Assembly: GCA_035693825.1 (NCBI GenBank)
Contig: DASSGB010000236.1
Coordinates: 1-20,900, forward strand
Length of the DNA: 20,900 nt
DNA from: MGOM01 sp035693825
GTDB taxonomy: Bacteria; Chloroflexota; Anaerolineae; Anaerolineales; E44-bin32
Direction: 5' to 3'
The notes under the pieces: model-generated
Databases searched by the model: none
The model's input: only the letters and a program-made list of their open reading frames with translations
Told to the model about the DNA's origin: nothing
In this document: piece after piece, positions 8,104-15,310 of the stretch
Numbering within the stretch: the first letter of the stretch is position 1
How the letters are laid out: each line of letters begins with the position of its first letter
Translations under genes and position numbers: made by a program

Positions 8104-8120
8104 GCGCGGCGAGGCCGCGC
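8104..8120 (-). other. Stem-loop in the leader of the first hydrogenase subunit gene
   Basis: Positions 8104-8110 and 8114-8120 are perfect reverse complements (7 GC pairs, 3-nt loop). The stem ends 15 bases before the ATG of the J-like gene, just upstream of its GGAGG. It lies in the only sizeable gap inside the operon. It could modulate translation or processing between the pentapeptide gene and the hydrogenase genes; that role is inference. Confidence 0.4.
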
Positions 8121-8145
8121 TGGGCCTCCGCACGCGCTTCTCAAC

Positions 8146-8706
8146 TCAGGCAAGCGACGCCGCCAATTCCTCCCGCCCCTGGCCGTGCAGATACGTCTCC
8201 AGGGACACACCCAGGAAGTAAGCCATGGCGGCCGGGTCGTTGACGTCGACCTTTCCCCAGCGCGCCAGGTCCAGATCCCCGGGCAGGTTGAAGCGTCCGT
8301 CGTAAGGTGTGCCGTCGGGCATCGTGGCGAAGCTCAGGCGCTTGGCCTTCGAAAGCTGATCGAGGCTCAGGTTCCTGGCATCGCGCATATCGGCTTTGAA
8401 GAGATCAGCTCCGCTGAGGTCGGCGGCGCTGAAGTTGACCCCCTCCAGGTTGGCCCGGGTGAGTTTGGCGCCGATGAGTTTGGCCATGCTGAGATCGGCG
8501 CCTTGCAGGTGAGCCTGATGCAGATCCACCTCGGCCAGGTTGGCCTTGCACAGGTCGGCGCGTTCCAAGTGGGCATGGCACAGCACGACGCCCCTCAGCG
8601 ATCCGTCCTCCAGCCAGTTCCGGGCGCGCAGCTCCTCCACCGCCTCGAGGACGAGCTTGCTCTCCGGGCTTCGCATCTTCCGGACGAGATCCATCACGCT
8701 TATCAT
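8146..8706 (-). CDS. Pentapeptide-repeat protein heading the hydrogenase operon
   Basis: This 186-residue soluble protein has about fifteen tandem A(D/N/H)LxxA-type pentapeptides at residues 36-112 (for example LERADLCKANLAEVDLHQAH), predicted to fold as a right-handed quadrilateral beta-helix. A helical N-terminal cap (1-32, MDLVRKMRSPESK...) precedes it. A C-terminal segment (about 130-186, with LPGDLDLARWGKVDVNDPAA) lies beyond the repeats. AGGAGG sits about six bases before the ATG at 8706, which decides the start; the longer upstream reading is rejected. No catalytic motif is seen. Pentapeptide proteins commonly act as protein-interaction scaffolds or DNA mimics, but no function can be assigned. 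It is co-directional with the hydrogenase genes and 57 bp ahead of them, so probably the first gene of that transcript. Confidence 0.88.
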   Translation of the reverse strand: MISVMDLVRKMRSPESKLVLEAVEELRARNWLEDGSLRGVVLCHAHLERADLCKANLAEVDLHQAHLQGADLSMAKLIGAKLTRANLEGVNFSAADLSGADLFKADMRDARNLSLDQLSKAKRLSFATMPDGTPYDGRFNLPGDLDLARWGKVDVNDPAAMAYFLGVSLETYLHGQGREELAASLA

Positions 8707-8777
8707 CTCGACCTCCTTCTGTTCGCGAGCCCGCTGCGATCTGCTTTGGGCCCCTCTCCCAGCCTGAATGTAGGCGC

Positions 8778-8792
8778 GCGGCGTCACGCCGC
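8778..8792. promoter_or_regulatory. 15-bp palindrome beside the operator-like repeats
   Basis: GCGGCGT-C-ACGCCGC is a perfect palindrome with one central base. It directly abuts the phased GGTCA repeats, about 70 bp upstream of the pentapeptide gene. It could be a dimeric regulator site or a hairpin in the leader; neither is proven. Confidence 0.35.
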
Positions 8793-8793
8793 C

Positions 8794-8822
8794 GGTCAAA
8801 CCGTGGTCACAGGTTGGTCACA
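8794..8822. promoter_or_regulatory. Three direct repeats GGTCA(A/C)A at exact 11-bp spacing, candidate operator
   Basis: On the plus strand GGTCAAA starts at 8794, GGTCACA at 8805 and GGTCACA at 8816, each separated by four bases. The two right copies share TGGTCACAG (8804-8812 and 8815-8823). A 7-bp direct repeat with 4-bp spacer (11-bp period) is the known architecture of sites for OmpR/PhoB-family regulators such as the pho box. The array lies 88-116 bp upstream of the start of the hydrogenase operon, and an OmpR/PhoB-family regulator is encoded at 9161-9841. Binding by that regulator is inference. Confidence 0.6.
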
Positions 8823-8856
8823 GAAAGCCAGAGCAATCAGATGGGAAATGCCCGGG

Positions 8857-8925
8857 GTGACCCTCACCCCTGCCCCCTCTCTCCCCTTCGGGGACCTTCG
8901 GCCACCGGAGCGGAGAGAGGGGGCA
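8857..8925. repeat. Palindromic repeat, CCCTCACC family
   Basis: Positions 8871-8884 and 8912-8925 are perfect 14-bp reverse complements. GTGACCCTCACC at 8857-8868 recurs exactly at 17747-17758, and both copies also carry a GGCCA...CCGGAGCG core. This shows a dispersed element present at least twice in this window. Confidence 0.65.
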
Positions 8926-9109
8926 GGACTGGCGGGGTTGGCTTCATTCGAGTGGAACGACATCGATGTGGCCTAAGGGACAGGACACGCGAAGAATCAG
9001 CGCTCCTCTCCCGCGGGGAAGGAGGGGAAACAGATCACGCGGCTACGGGTTCCCCGAGTAGCTCCGTTTTGATGCGACCGGAAAGCTTTGAAGTGGGAAG
9101 GGATCAGCG

Positions 9110-9149
9110 CCCCTCTCCCGCTACGCGGGAGAGGGGACAGGGGTGAGGG
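9110..9149. repeat. 12-bp perfect hairpin with CCCTCACCCC-type flank
   Basis: Arms 9110-9121 and 9125-9136 pair perfectly around a 3-nt loop. CAGGGGTGAGGG at 9138-9149 is the exact reverse complement of 8861-8872. It lies 25-51 bases beyond the stop of the response regulator gene. It may stop or stabilise that transcript, but no T-run follows on the minus strand. Confidence 0.55.
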
Positions 9150-9160
9150 CCAGCTAGCCT

Positions 9161-9841
9161 CTACGCCTCGGCCTCGAACACGTAGCCGACCCCGGCGACG
9201 CTTTTGACAAAGGCCGGGCTCGACGGATCGGCCTCTACCTTGCGGCGAAGCCGATAGACGAGCTGCTTCAGCATCGCCCGATCGCCTCCGCTGGAGCCCC
9301 ACACACCGTCGATGAGACTGTCGGCGGTCAGCACCTGGCCCTTGTTCATCATCAGGACTTCCAGGAGCCTGCACTCCTGGCGGGTGAGCTGCGCCACAAG
9401 CTCCCGGCCGCGCAGGACCTCGCCCCGCGCCGGGTCGAGAGTCAACCCGCCGGCCGTGAGCGGTGCGGGCGAGAGGGGCGAGGTCTTGGCGCGCCGAAGG
9501 ACGGCTTCGGCGCGCGCGATGAGCTGGCGCGGGGAGAAAGGTTTGACGACGTAATCGTCGGCGCCCAACTCGAGCCCCTTGACGACATCGTCCTCCTCAC
9601 CCCGAACGCTGAGAATGATGACCGGCGTGTCCGACTCCGAGCGAATCTGGCGGCACACCTTGAGGCCGTCGAGCTTGGGAAGATTCAAGTCGAGAATCAC
9701 CAGGTCGGGCGCGCCCTCGCGCCAGCGCTCGAGCGCCGCCAGGCCGTCGTGGGCCAGCAGGACCTCGTAGCCGGCGCGGCGCATGGTGAAGGCCAGAACG
9801 TCGGCCAGCGCCAGATCGTCGTCGACAATCAGGGCCTTCAC
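9161..9841 (-). CDS. OmpR/PhoB-family response regulator
   Basis: This 226-residue DNA-binding regulator has an N-terminal receiver domain (about 1-117) with acidic pocket D8/D9, phospho-acceptor D51 in VILDLNLP, S78 and K100 in VVKPFSP. A C-terminal winged helix follows (about 128-225), including LTRQECRLLEVL and the recognition-helix region near RAMLKQLVYRLRRKVE, ending in VAGVGYVFEAE. The start is GTG at 9841, overlapping the TGA of the kinase gene (GTGA), so kinase and regulator are coupled and made in step. Longer upstream reading would run antisense-free through the kinase gene and is rejected. Winged-helix regulators of this family bind direct repeats at 11-bp spacing, as found at 8794-8822. 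Signal and regulon are not shown by the sequence. Confidence 0.92.
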   Translation of the reverse strand: MKALIVDDDLALADVLAFTMRRAGYEVLLAHDGLAALERWREGAPDLVILDLNLPKLDGLKVCRQIRSESDTPVIILSVRGEEDDVVKGLELGADDYVVKPFSPRQLIARAEAVLRRAKTSPLSPAPLTAGGLTLDPARGEVLRGRELVAQLTRQECRLLEVLMMNKGQVLTADSLIDGVWGSSGGDRAMLKQLVYRLRRKVEADPSSPAFVKSVAGVGYVFEAEA

Positions 9842-11919
9842 CCTCGCCCCCGTTCCAGCGGCAGGCTGAACCAGAAGATGGACCCCCCACCGGGCCGTTC
9901 CTCCACCCCGACTTCGCCGCCGTGCTCCTCGACGATCGCCTTCACCACCGACAATCCCAGGCCGATTCCATATTGGGGCGATTCGGAAACGCTCAGGCGC
10001 ACGAAGCGCCGAAAGAGGTTTTCGCGTTCGGCCCGGGGAATGCCCTCGCCGCGATCCGCCACCTGCACCCGAACCCGCTGGCCTTCCGGCGCATACACCT
10101 GAAGCAGGATGGGAACCTGGACCGGGCTGTACTTGCTGGCGTTGGACAACAGATTGACCAGCACCTGGGTGATGCGCATCGGGTCGATCCACAGGGGCGC
10201 CATCCCTTCGGGCACCTCGATCCTCAATTCCTGGCCGCGCCGATTGAGCAGCGGGCGCATGACGCGCGCCGCCTCCTCGATCACCGCCGGCAGGTCCGTG
10301 GGCCGGCGCCGGACGGTGAAGCGGCCTGCTTCGATACTCAGGCTTTCCAGCAGATTGTCGATGAGAGTCTGCAGGCCGGTGACGCTGCGGTAGATCGAGT
10401 CCAGCAGTTCGGCGAGCTCGCTGGAGTCCAGATTCCCCAGATTCTCGAGCAGCAGCTCGACCGAGGCGTTGATGGCCGAAAGCGGCGTGCGAAACTCGTG
10501 CGAGATGTTGGCCAGGAAGTACGAGCGCAGGCTCTGGACCGATTCCTCCTCGGTGATATCTCGCAGCACCAGGGCCAGTTGAGCGGATCCGCCATCCGGC
10601 GATCCAACCGAGGCGGCTGTGGCGGCCAGAGTCAGTGGCCGTCCGCTTCGGTGCAGCACTCTCACCGTTCGCTTGCCGCCCGGGTGTGGAACTTCTTCGC
10701 TGAAGGGATCTCCGTCGGCGGTTCGCACCAGCCCGTCGATGCGTCCGCCGACGATTTCATCCGCCCGCCAGCCGGTGATCCTTTCCGCCGCCGGGCTGAA
10801 GGAAGTCACCTTGCCCTCGGCGTCGACGGTAACGATGCCTTCCACGATGGACCGCAGGAGCGTGTCCGACCAATCCTTCTGACGTTTGAGTCGACCGAGG
10901 CTCTCTTGGAGATGGGCGCGACTTTGCTCGAGGGAACGTGCCAGTGCTCCGATCTCCGGCGGATCCACGGGCACCGGCACGGGCGTTTCGAGATCCCCGG
11001 CACTCATCTTGAGCGCCGAGGTCGTGAGTTGGCGAAGCGGGTACGTCAGGCGGTGGCTGATCCCCAGAGCGAGGCCGGTGCCGCCGAGGAGGAGCAGCAA
11101 CGCGCCGACCGCCAGAGAAGCCAGCCAACGCCGCTCGGCTCCCGCCAGATCATCGGTCGGCAGGCCGACTTCGAAGACGGCGACGGTGTCGCCGGCGTCA
11201 TTCTGAAGGGGAACCCAGGTTCCAAGAAGAAGACTCTGGCGACCGGCGATCTCGATGCGCTTCCCGCCCTCACCTGCCGGATCCGACCGCGCCGGAAGTT
11301 GTTCCGCATCCAGACTGGTGGCGACGCGGTTTCCCCCGACGAGGAAGCTCAGTTCCAGTCCGGTCGTCTCCGCCCGGTGGACGGCAAAGGCGTCGTCGAT
11401 GACCAGGCCTCCCGACACGGTGAAACGCGACGAGTCCGATTCCAAAACCTGGCTTGCCGCCAGGACGAGAGCCCCGTTCGACACACTGAAACCGCTCGCA
11501 GGGACCGGACTTCCCGGCGGTTGGGTGGTCACCAGGGAGCCCGACGCATCCCGAATCAGCACGAAGTCCAGGCCAACGCCGCGGCGAAAGGTATCGATGT
11601 AGTCCGCCACGGCTGATGGGCGTCCCTGAGCCAGCAGCGCACGAAGCGTCGGCCTCTCCGCCAGAGTGCCCACCAATTCCTGGAGGCGTGCTCGGTCCTC
11701 GACCAGCGAGGCGCCGACCACATGGCCTCCGGCCTCGACCTGATTCCACATCTGTCTTTCGAGCTCGCCGCGGAACAGGACGTAGGCCGGCACGGCGCCG
11801 GCCACGATGGTCACCAGCACGACGCCCACGAAGGTCACCACCAACCGGGAGGTGAGCGAGGTGCGCGCCAGCCCGGCGCGCACAGGTGACGGCCATTGAG
11901 AGACAGGAGAGGCGCGCAT
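9838..11919 (-). CDS. Membrane sensor histidine kinase with PAS and HAMP domains
   Basis: This 693-residue kinase has TM1 at about residues 24-48, a ~215-residue extracytoplasmic sensor (49-265, double-Cache-like in size), TM2 at about 266-287, HAMP at 288-342, PAS at about 348-460, dimerisation/phosphotransfer domain with H474 in NISHEFRTPL, and an ATPase domain with N-box N589/N593, G1 box D622-R-G-E-G and G2 box GIGLGLS (651-657). All key residues are present, so it should be active. No haem- or FeS-binding motif is obvious in the sensor. ATG at 11919 lacks a clear ribosome site; an in-frame GTG at 11883 is an alternative. It ends in a 4-bp overlap with the response regulator. It lies between the hydrogenase and CODH/ACS clusters, reading away from the latter. 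Confidence 0.93.
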   Translation of the reverse strand: MRASPVSQWPSPVRAGLARTSLTSRLVVTFVGVVLVTIVAGAVPAYVLFRGELERQMWNQVEAGGHVVGASLVEDRARLQELVGTLAERPTLRALLAQGRPSAVADYIDTFRRGVGLDFVLIRDASGSLVTTQPPGSPVPASGFSVSNGALVLAASQVLESDSSRFTVSGGLVIDDAFAVHRAETTGLELSFLVGGNRVATSLDAEQLPARSDPAGEGGKRIEIAGRQSLLLGTWVPLQNDAGDTVAVFEVGLPTDDLAGAERRWLASLAVGALLLLLGGTGLALGISHRLTYPLRQLTTSALKMSAGDLETPVPVPVDPPEIGALARSLEQSRAHLQESLGRLKRQKDWSDTLLRSIVEGIVTVDAEGKVTSFSPAAERITGWRADEIVGGRIDGLVRTADGDPFSEEVPHPGGKRTVRVLHRSGRPLTLAATAASVGSPDGGSAQLALVLRDITEEESVQSLRSYFLANISHEFRTPLSAINASVELLLENLGNLDSSELAELLDSIYRSVTGLQTLIDNLLESLSIEAGRFTVRRRPTDLPAVIEEAARVMRPLLNRRGQELRIEVPEGMAPLWIDPMRITQVLVNLLSNASKYSPVQVPILLQVYAPEGQRVRVQVADRGEGIPRAERENLFRRFVRLSVSESPQYGIGLGLSVVKAIVEEHGGEVGVEERPGGGSIFWFSLPLERGRG

Positions 11920-12313
11920 GTTGTGCGTCTACAACTATAGCGAGCAGGGCGAGCCGGCTCCCCTGCCGATTGTCACCGTCCGGGTCTCGTCACATCTCCT
12001 TTCAAGACGGGCTTTGGACCGTGGGCCCGCGGAATGTTGGGGCGCATCCTCGAAAACACCGCCGTCGTCGAGGACGATTCCATCCGCAGGCGAGCCCGAG
12101 GCGCCCGCCGGGGCTTCGCGGCCCGAGCGAGGCTGGCCCCATCCAGATGCGTGTCGGAAGCGCCTCGTCGCCCGCGCGAAAGGCTATTCGGACTTGGTTG
12201 GTAGCAAATCCCCACTATGGGGACGCTTGGACGGGCCAACGGGTGACTTTCCCCACTGCGGAGGCCTTTGCGATTCCGAGAGTATCTAAAGGAAGGCCAA
12301 CCCTGGGGAGGGA
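11920..12313. promoter_or_regulatory. Divergent control region between the kinase and the DUF166-CODH/ACS cluster
   Basis: About 390 bp without a convincing gene separates divergent transcripts, so promoters for both should lie here. TATAGT on the minus strand (near 11935-11940) about 15 bases before the kinase ATG, and TATCTA (near 12284-12290) before the DUF166 gene, are possible -10 elements, but neither has a good -35. A palindrome CCCCA-CTA-TGGGG sits at 12210-12222, and TCCCCACT occurs at 12209 and again at 12250 (41 bp apart). These are candidate regulator sites only. Confidence 0.4.
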
Positions 12314-13138
12314 ATGGAAACCGCGCCTGAAATGGTCACAGGCCAGCCGTTTCGCGTCCTCGCCGTCACCCAAGGACTTTGGGGTGATCGGATCGCGGCC
12401 AATGTGAAGGCGCACGCCCCCGACGATTGGCAGGTGGAGGCCTGGGCCGCGCCGCGGCGTCTGCCGCCGGTGGTCGATGACCCGGATGAGTACCTGCCGG
12501 AGGCGCTGCCGCGCGCGGACCTAGTGCTGGCTCTGGGCGAAGTTCCCGGATTGGCGCAGCTCGTGCCCGATATCGTCCGGCGTTCGGGCGCTCGGGCGGT
12601 CATCGCGCCGATCGATCGCAACGAATCCCTGCCCGCCGGCCTGGTTGGCCAGGTTCGGCGCTGGCTCGAGGCGATGGATGTGCCGGTGGTGTTTCCCAAG
12701 CCTTTCTGCTCTCTGACGGAGTCCACCGTCGGGGCGCGGCCGCTGTCCGCCGAATACCACGATCCGCTCATTCGGCATTTCGCCGCTCGTTTTGGACGGC
12801 CGCGCTTCAAGGTCACGACGCGCGCCGGCCGCATCGCCACCATCGACGTGGAACGCGATTCCGCGTGCGGCTGCGGACAGCATGTGGCCGAAGGCCTGGT
12901 CGGCGTGCCGGTGGACGAGGCGCTCGAGGCGGCCGGCATGCTCCATCACCATTTTCCCTGCCTGGCCAGCATGAACCAGGACGCGGACTACCACGACACC
13001 TTGATGCATGTGTCCGGCAACCTGATGAAAGAGGCGCTGCACGAGGAGATCGCCGGCGAGTTGACTCCGCCGGCGTATCTCCGTCCCCACGGCCGGAGCG
13101 AGACCTCCGACGATATCGGGGCGGCGCCGGCGGCGTGA
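12314..13138 (+). CDS. DUF166-family protein, first gene of the CODH/ACS cluster
   Basis: This 274-residue soluble protein resembles DUF166 (PF02593-type) proteins known from methanogens and Wood-Ljungdahl bacteria; the biochemical role is not established to my knowledge. Four cysteines stand in what I recall as the family's conserved places: C132 in PKPFCSL, C185 and C187 in DSACGCGQHVAEGL, and C216 in HHHFPCLASM, with a preceding histidine run. This pattern could bind a metal or an FeS cluster. The N-terminal half (11-110) looks like a Rossmann-type alpha/beta fold. GGGAGGG lies just before ATG 12314; ATG at 12332 is a possible alternative. It is co-directional with and 139 bp upstream of the CO dehydrogenase gene, suggesting a role in CODH/ACS maturation, regulation or C1 metabolism (inference). 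Confidence 0.8.
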   Translation: METAPEMVTGQPFRVLAVTQGLWGDRIAANVKAHAPDDWQVEAWAAPRRLPPVVDDPDEYLPEALPRADLVLALGEVPGLAQLVPDIVRRSGARAVIAPIDRNESLPAGLVGQVRRWLEAMDVPVVFPKPFCSLTESTVGARPLSAEYHDPLIRHFAARFGRPRFKVTTRAGRIATIDVERDSACGCGQHVAEGLVGVPVDEALEAAGMLHHHFPCLASMNQDADYHDTLMHVSGNLMKEALHEEIAGELTPPAYLRPHGRSETSDDIGAAPAA

Positions 13139-13277
13139 TTTCACTGGTGGAGGGTTTCCGGGGCGAAACGACGGGCGCACATCCCACCCAATTTCCCCGC
13201 GGCGGCACGGCCCGCGGCAACCATCCACTTGTCGCTCCATCCATCCTGACCGACCGAGTTGACGGAGGAGAACTGAC

Positions 13278-15287
13278 ATGCCCCCTGAGCGTAGCAAGAA
13301 AGGCCGCACTCCCCAAGAACGCTCGATCGATCCTGCGGCGCAGATCCTGTTGGCCATGGCCGACGAGCAGGGCATCGAGACGGCCTTCAGCCGGGCCGAG
13401 CAGATGGCCCCCTGCCCGATCGGCGCCGAAGGCATGTGCTGCCGGGTGTGCTACATGGGCCCCTGCCGCCTGGTCAAGGACGGCCAGACGGGCGTCTGCG
13501 GCGCGACGGCCGACACCATCACCGCCCGCAACTTCGCCCGAGCCGTGGCCGCCGGATCGGCCTCGCATTCCGATCACGGCCGCGATCTGGCCCTGACGCT
13601 GATCGCGGCGGCCAAGGGCGAGGCCCAGGGATACACCATTCGCGATCCCTTCAAGTTGAAGAAGCTGGCCAAAGAGCTCGGCGTGCCCAGCGAAGGCCGG
13701 CCCATCGGCGATGTGGCCCTCGAAGTCGGGCAGAAATGTCTCGAACAGTTCGGCCAGCAGACCGGCGAAATCTTCCCCGTCCGCCGCGCGCCCGCCAAGC
13801 GGCAGGAGCTGTGGCGCAAGCACAAGCTCGTGCCGCGCGGCATCGACCGCGAAATCGTCGACGTGCTGCACCGCACGCATATGGGCGACGACCAGGATCC
13901 CGAGCACATCCTGGATCAGGCCATGCGCGCCGGGCTGGCCGACGGCTGGGGCGGGTCGATGATCGCCACCGATCTGACCGACATCCTCTTCGGAACCCCC
14001 AGCCCGCTTGTCTCGCAGGTCAACCTGGGCGTGCTCAAGCAGGACGAGGTCAACATCATCGTCCACGGCCACGAGCCCACGCTGTCGGAGATGATCCTGG
14101 CCGCCACCAGCGATCCTGAGCTGATGGAGTACGCGCGATCGAAGGGGGCCAAGGGCATCACCCTGGCCGGCATCTGCTGCACGAGCAACGAGACATTGAT
14201 GCGCCAGGGCGTCCCCTCCGCCGGCAACTTCCTGCATCAGGAGCTGGCCTTGATGACCGGCGCGGTGGAGGCCATGGTCGTCGACGTGCAGTGCATCATG
14301 CAGGCGCTGCCCAAGCTGGCCGGGCGGTACCACACGCAGATCATCACCACCTCCCCCAAGGTCAAGATCACCGGTGCCACTCACATCGAATTCGATGAGC
14401 ACCGCGCCTTGGACATCGCCAAGGAGATCGTCCGCAAGGCGATCGACAACTACCCCAACCGGGGCGAGGCGCACATTCCCGACGTCCGCTCGGACGTCGT
14501 CCCCGGCTTCTCGCACGAGTACATCAACTACATGCTCGGCGGCAGCTTCCGCTCCTCCTTCCGGCCGCTCAACGACGCCATCATGTCGGGCCGCATCCGG
14601 GGCGTGGTGGCCGACGTCGGCTGCAACAACCCGCGCACGACACAGGACGCGACCCACGACTACCTGGTGCGCGAGCTGCTCAAGAACGACATCCTCTTCG
14701 TCGAAACGGGATGCGGGGCGATCGCCAGCGGCAAGTACGGTTACCTGCTGGGCGAAGCCATGGACAAGGCCGGCCCGGGTCTGCGCGAGGTGTGCGAAGC
14801 CACCGGCATGCCGCCGGTCCTGCACATGGGCTCGTGCGTCGACAACACCCGCATCCTGACCGTCCTGTCGCAGATCGTCGAGGAAGGCGGCCTGGGGGAG
14901 GACATCAGCGAAGTGCCTGCCGTCGGCATCGCTCCCGAGTGGATGAGTGAAAAGGCACTGGCCATCGCCTCGTATGCCGCCGCCTCCGGGGCCTACGTGA
15001 TCATGGGCGTCAACAATCCCGTCGAAGGCAGCCCGGAAGTCACGGACATCCTGGGCAAGGGCTGGGAGGCCAAAGTCGGCGGCAAGATCGAATTCATCGA
15101 GGAAGCCGACGAGATGGTCCGCCGCATTCTCGAGCACATCGACAAGAAACGCGCCGCGCTGAAGCTGCCGGCCTACGAGCCCGGTCGCTTCGGACGAAGC
15201 GGGGATGCGCGCATGCTCGAACTCGACCTCGAAAAGCTCAGCCCTGAAGCGCGGGCCGAGGCGCTGTACGGCACGCCGGTGGCGTGA
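13278..15287 (+). CDS. cooS: Anaerobic Ni-containing CO dehydrogenase catalytic subunit (AcsA/CooS)
   Basis: This enzyme interconverts CO and CO2 with electrons from a ferredoxin-type carrier, and as AcsA supplies CO to acetyl-CoA synthase. The 669-residue protein has D-cluster cysteines C46 and C54 and B-cluster cysteines C55, C58, C63 and C74. All expected C-cluster ligands are visible: H265 (HGHEPT), C301 (GICCTSNE), C339 (DVQCI), C449 (VGCNNPR), C479 (ETGCGA) and C520 (MGSCVDN). GGAGGAG eight bases upstream supports ATG 13278. Relative to Carboxydothermus CODH-II (from memory), the C479-C520 spacing is 41 rather than 50 residues. Context with acsB, acsD and acsC marks it as the CODH of the CODH/ACS complex (often named acsA) and not a stand-alone CO-oxidising enzyme. 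Confidence 0.97.
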   Translation: MPPERSKKGRTPQERSIDPAAQILLAMADEQGIETAFSRAEQMAPCPIGAEGMCCRVCYMGPCRLVKDGQTGVCGATADTITARNFARAVAAGSASHSDHGRDLALTLIAAAKGEAQGYTIRDPFKLKKLAKELGVPSEGRPIGDVALEVGQKCLEQFGQQTGEIFPVRRAPAKRQELWRKHKLVPRGIDREIVDVLHRTHMGDDQDPEHILDQAMRAGLADGWGGSMIATDLTDILFGTPSPLVSQVNLGVLKQDEVNIIVHGHEPTLSEMILAATSDPELMEYARSKGAKGITLAGICCTSNETLMRQGVPSAGNFLHQELALMTGAVEAMVVDVQCIMQALPKLAGRYHTQIITTSPKVKITGATHIEFDEHRALDIAKEIVRKAIDNYPNRGEAHIPDVRSDVVPGFSHEYINYMLGGSFRSSFRPLNDAIMSGRIRGVVADVGCNNPRTTQDATHDYLVRELLKNDILFVETGCGAIASGKYGYLLGEAMDKAGPGLREVCEATGMPPVLHMGSCVDNTRILTVLSQIVEEGGLGEDISEVPAVGIAPEWMSEKALAIASYAAASGAYVIMGVNNPVEGSPEVTDILGKGWEAKVGGKIEFIEEADEMVRRILEHIDKKRAALKLPAYEPGRFGRSGDARMLELDLEKLSPEARAEALYGTPVA

Positions 15288-15310
15288 CTGGATCGGTCGG
15301 CGTGCACACT

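Larger units (their letters stand above)
8823..9160. other. Gene-free region filled with GC-rich palindromic repeats
   Basis: No credible coding sequence is present. The region holds the palindrome at 8871-8925, a 19-nt direct repeat with one mismatch (8996-9014 and 9103-9121), and a 12-bp hairpin at 9110-9136. Exact 12-mers in inverted orientation bound it: 8861-8872 CCCTCACCCCTG and 9138-9149 its reverse complement. It separates the regulator gene from the hydrogenase operon. Confidence 0.6.

Noticed and set aside
90..8706. NADH:quinone oxidoreductase (respiratory complex I)
   Set aside because: The D-like subunit retains both CxxC nickel ligand pairs, the B-like subunit has the CxxC hydrogenase pattern, and no NADH-binding E/F/G subunits are seen.
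9110..9136. Intrinsic terminator for the kinase-regulator operon
   Set aside because: The hairpin is perfect, but no T-run follows on the minus strand, and the sequence belongs to a repeat family, so I list it as a repeat.
9922..11616. Plus-strand open frame opposite the histidine kinase
   Set aside because: The kinase on the minus strand has all catalytic boxes; the opposite frame shows no domain.
12035..12205. Short plus-strand frame of about 56 codons starting MLGRILENTAVVEDD in the divergent control region
   Set aside because: The first residues look gene-like, but there is no ribosome site, the rest is Arg/Ala-rich and no family is recognised.
11973..12239. Minus-strand 88-codon frame upstream of the kinase
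   Set aside because: Low-complexity Arg/Pro/Ser content, no ribosome site and no family resemblance.
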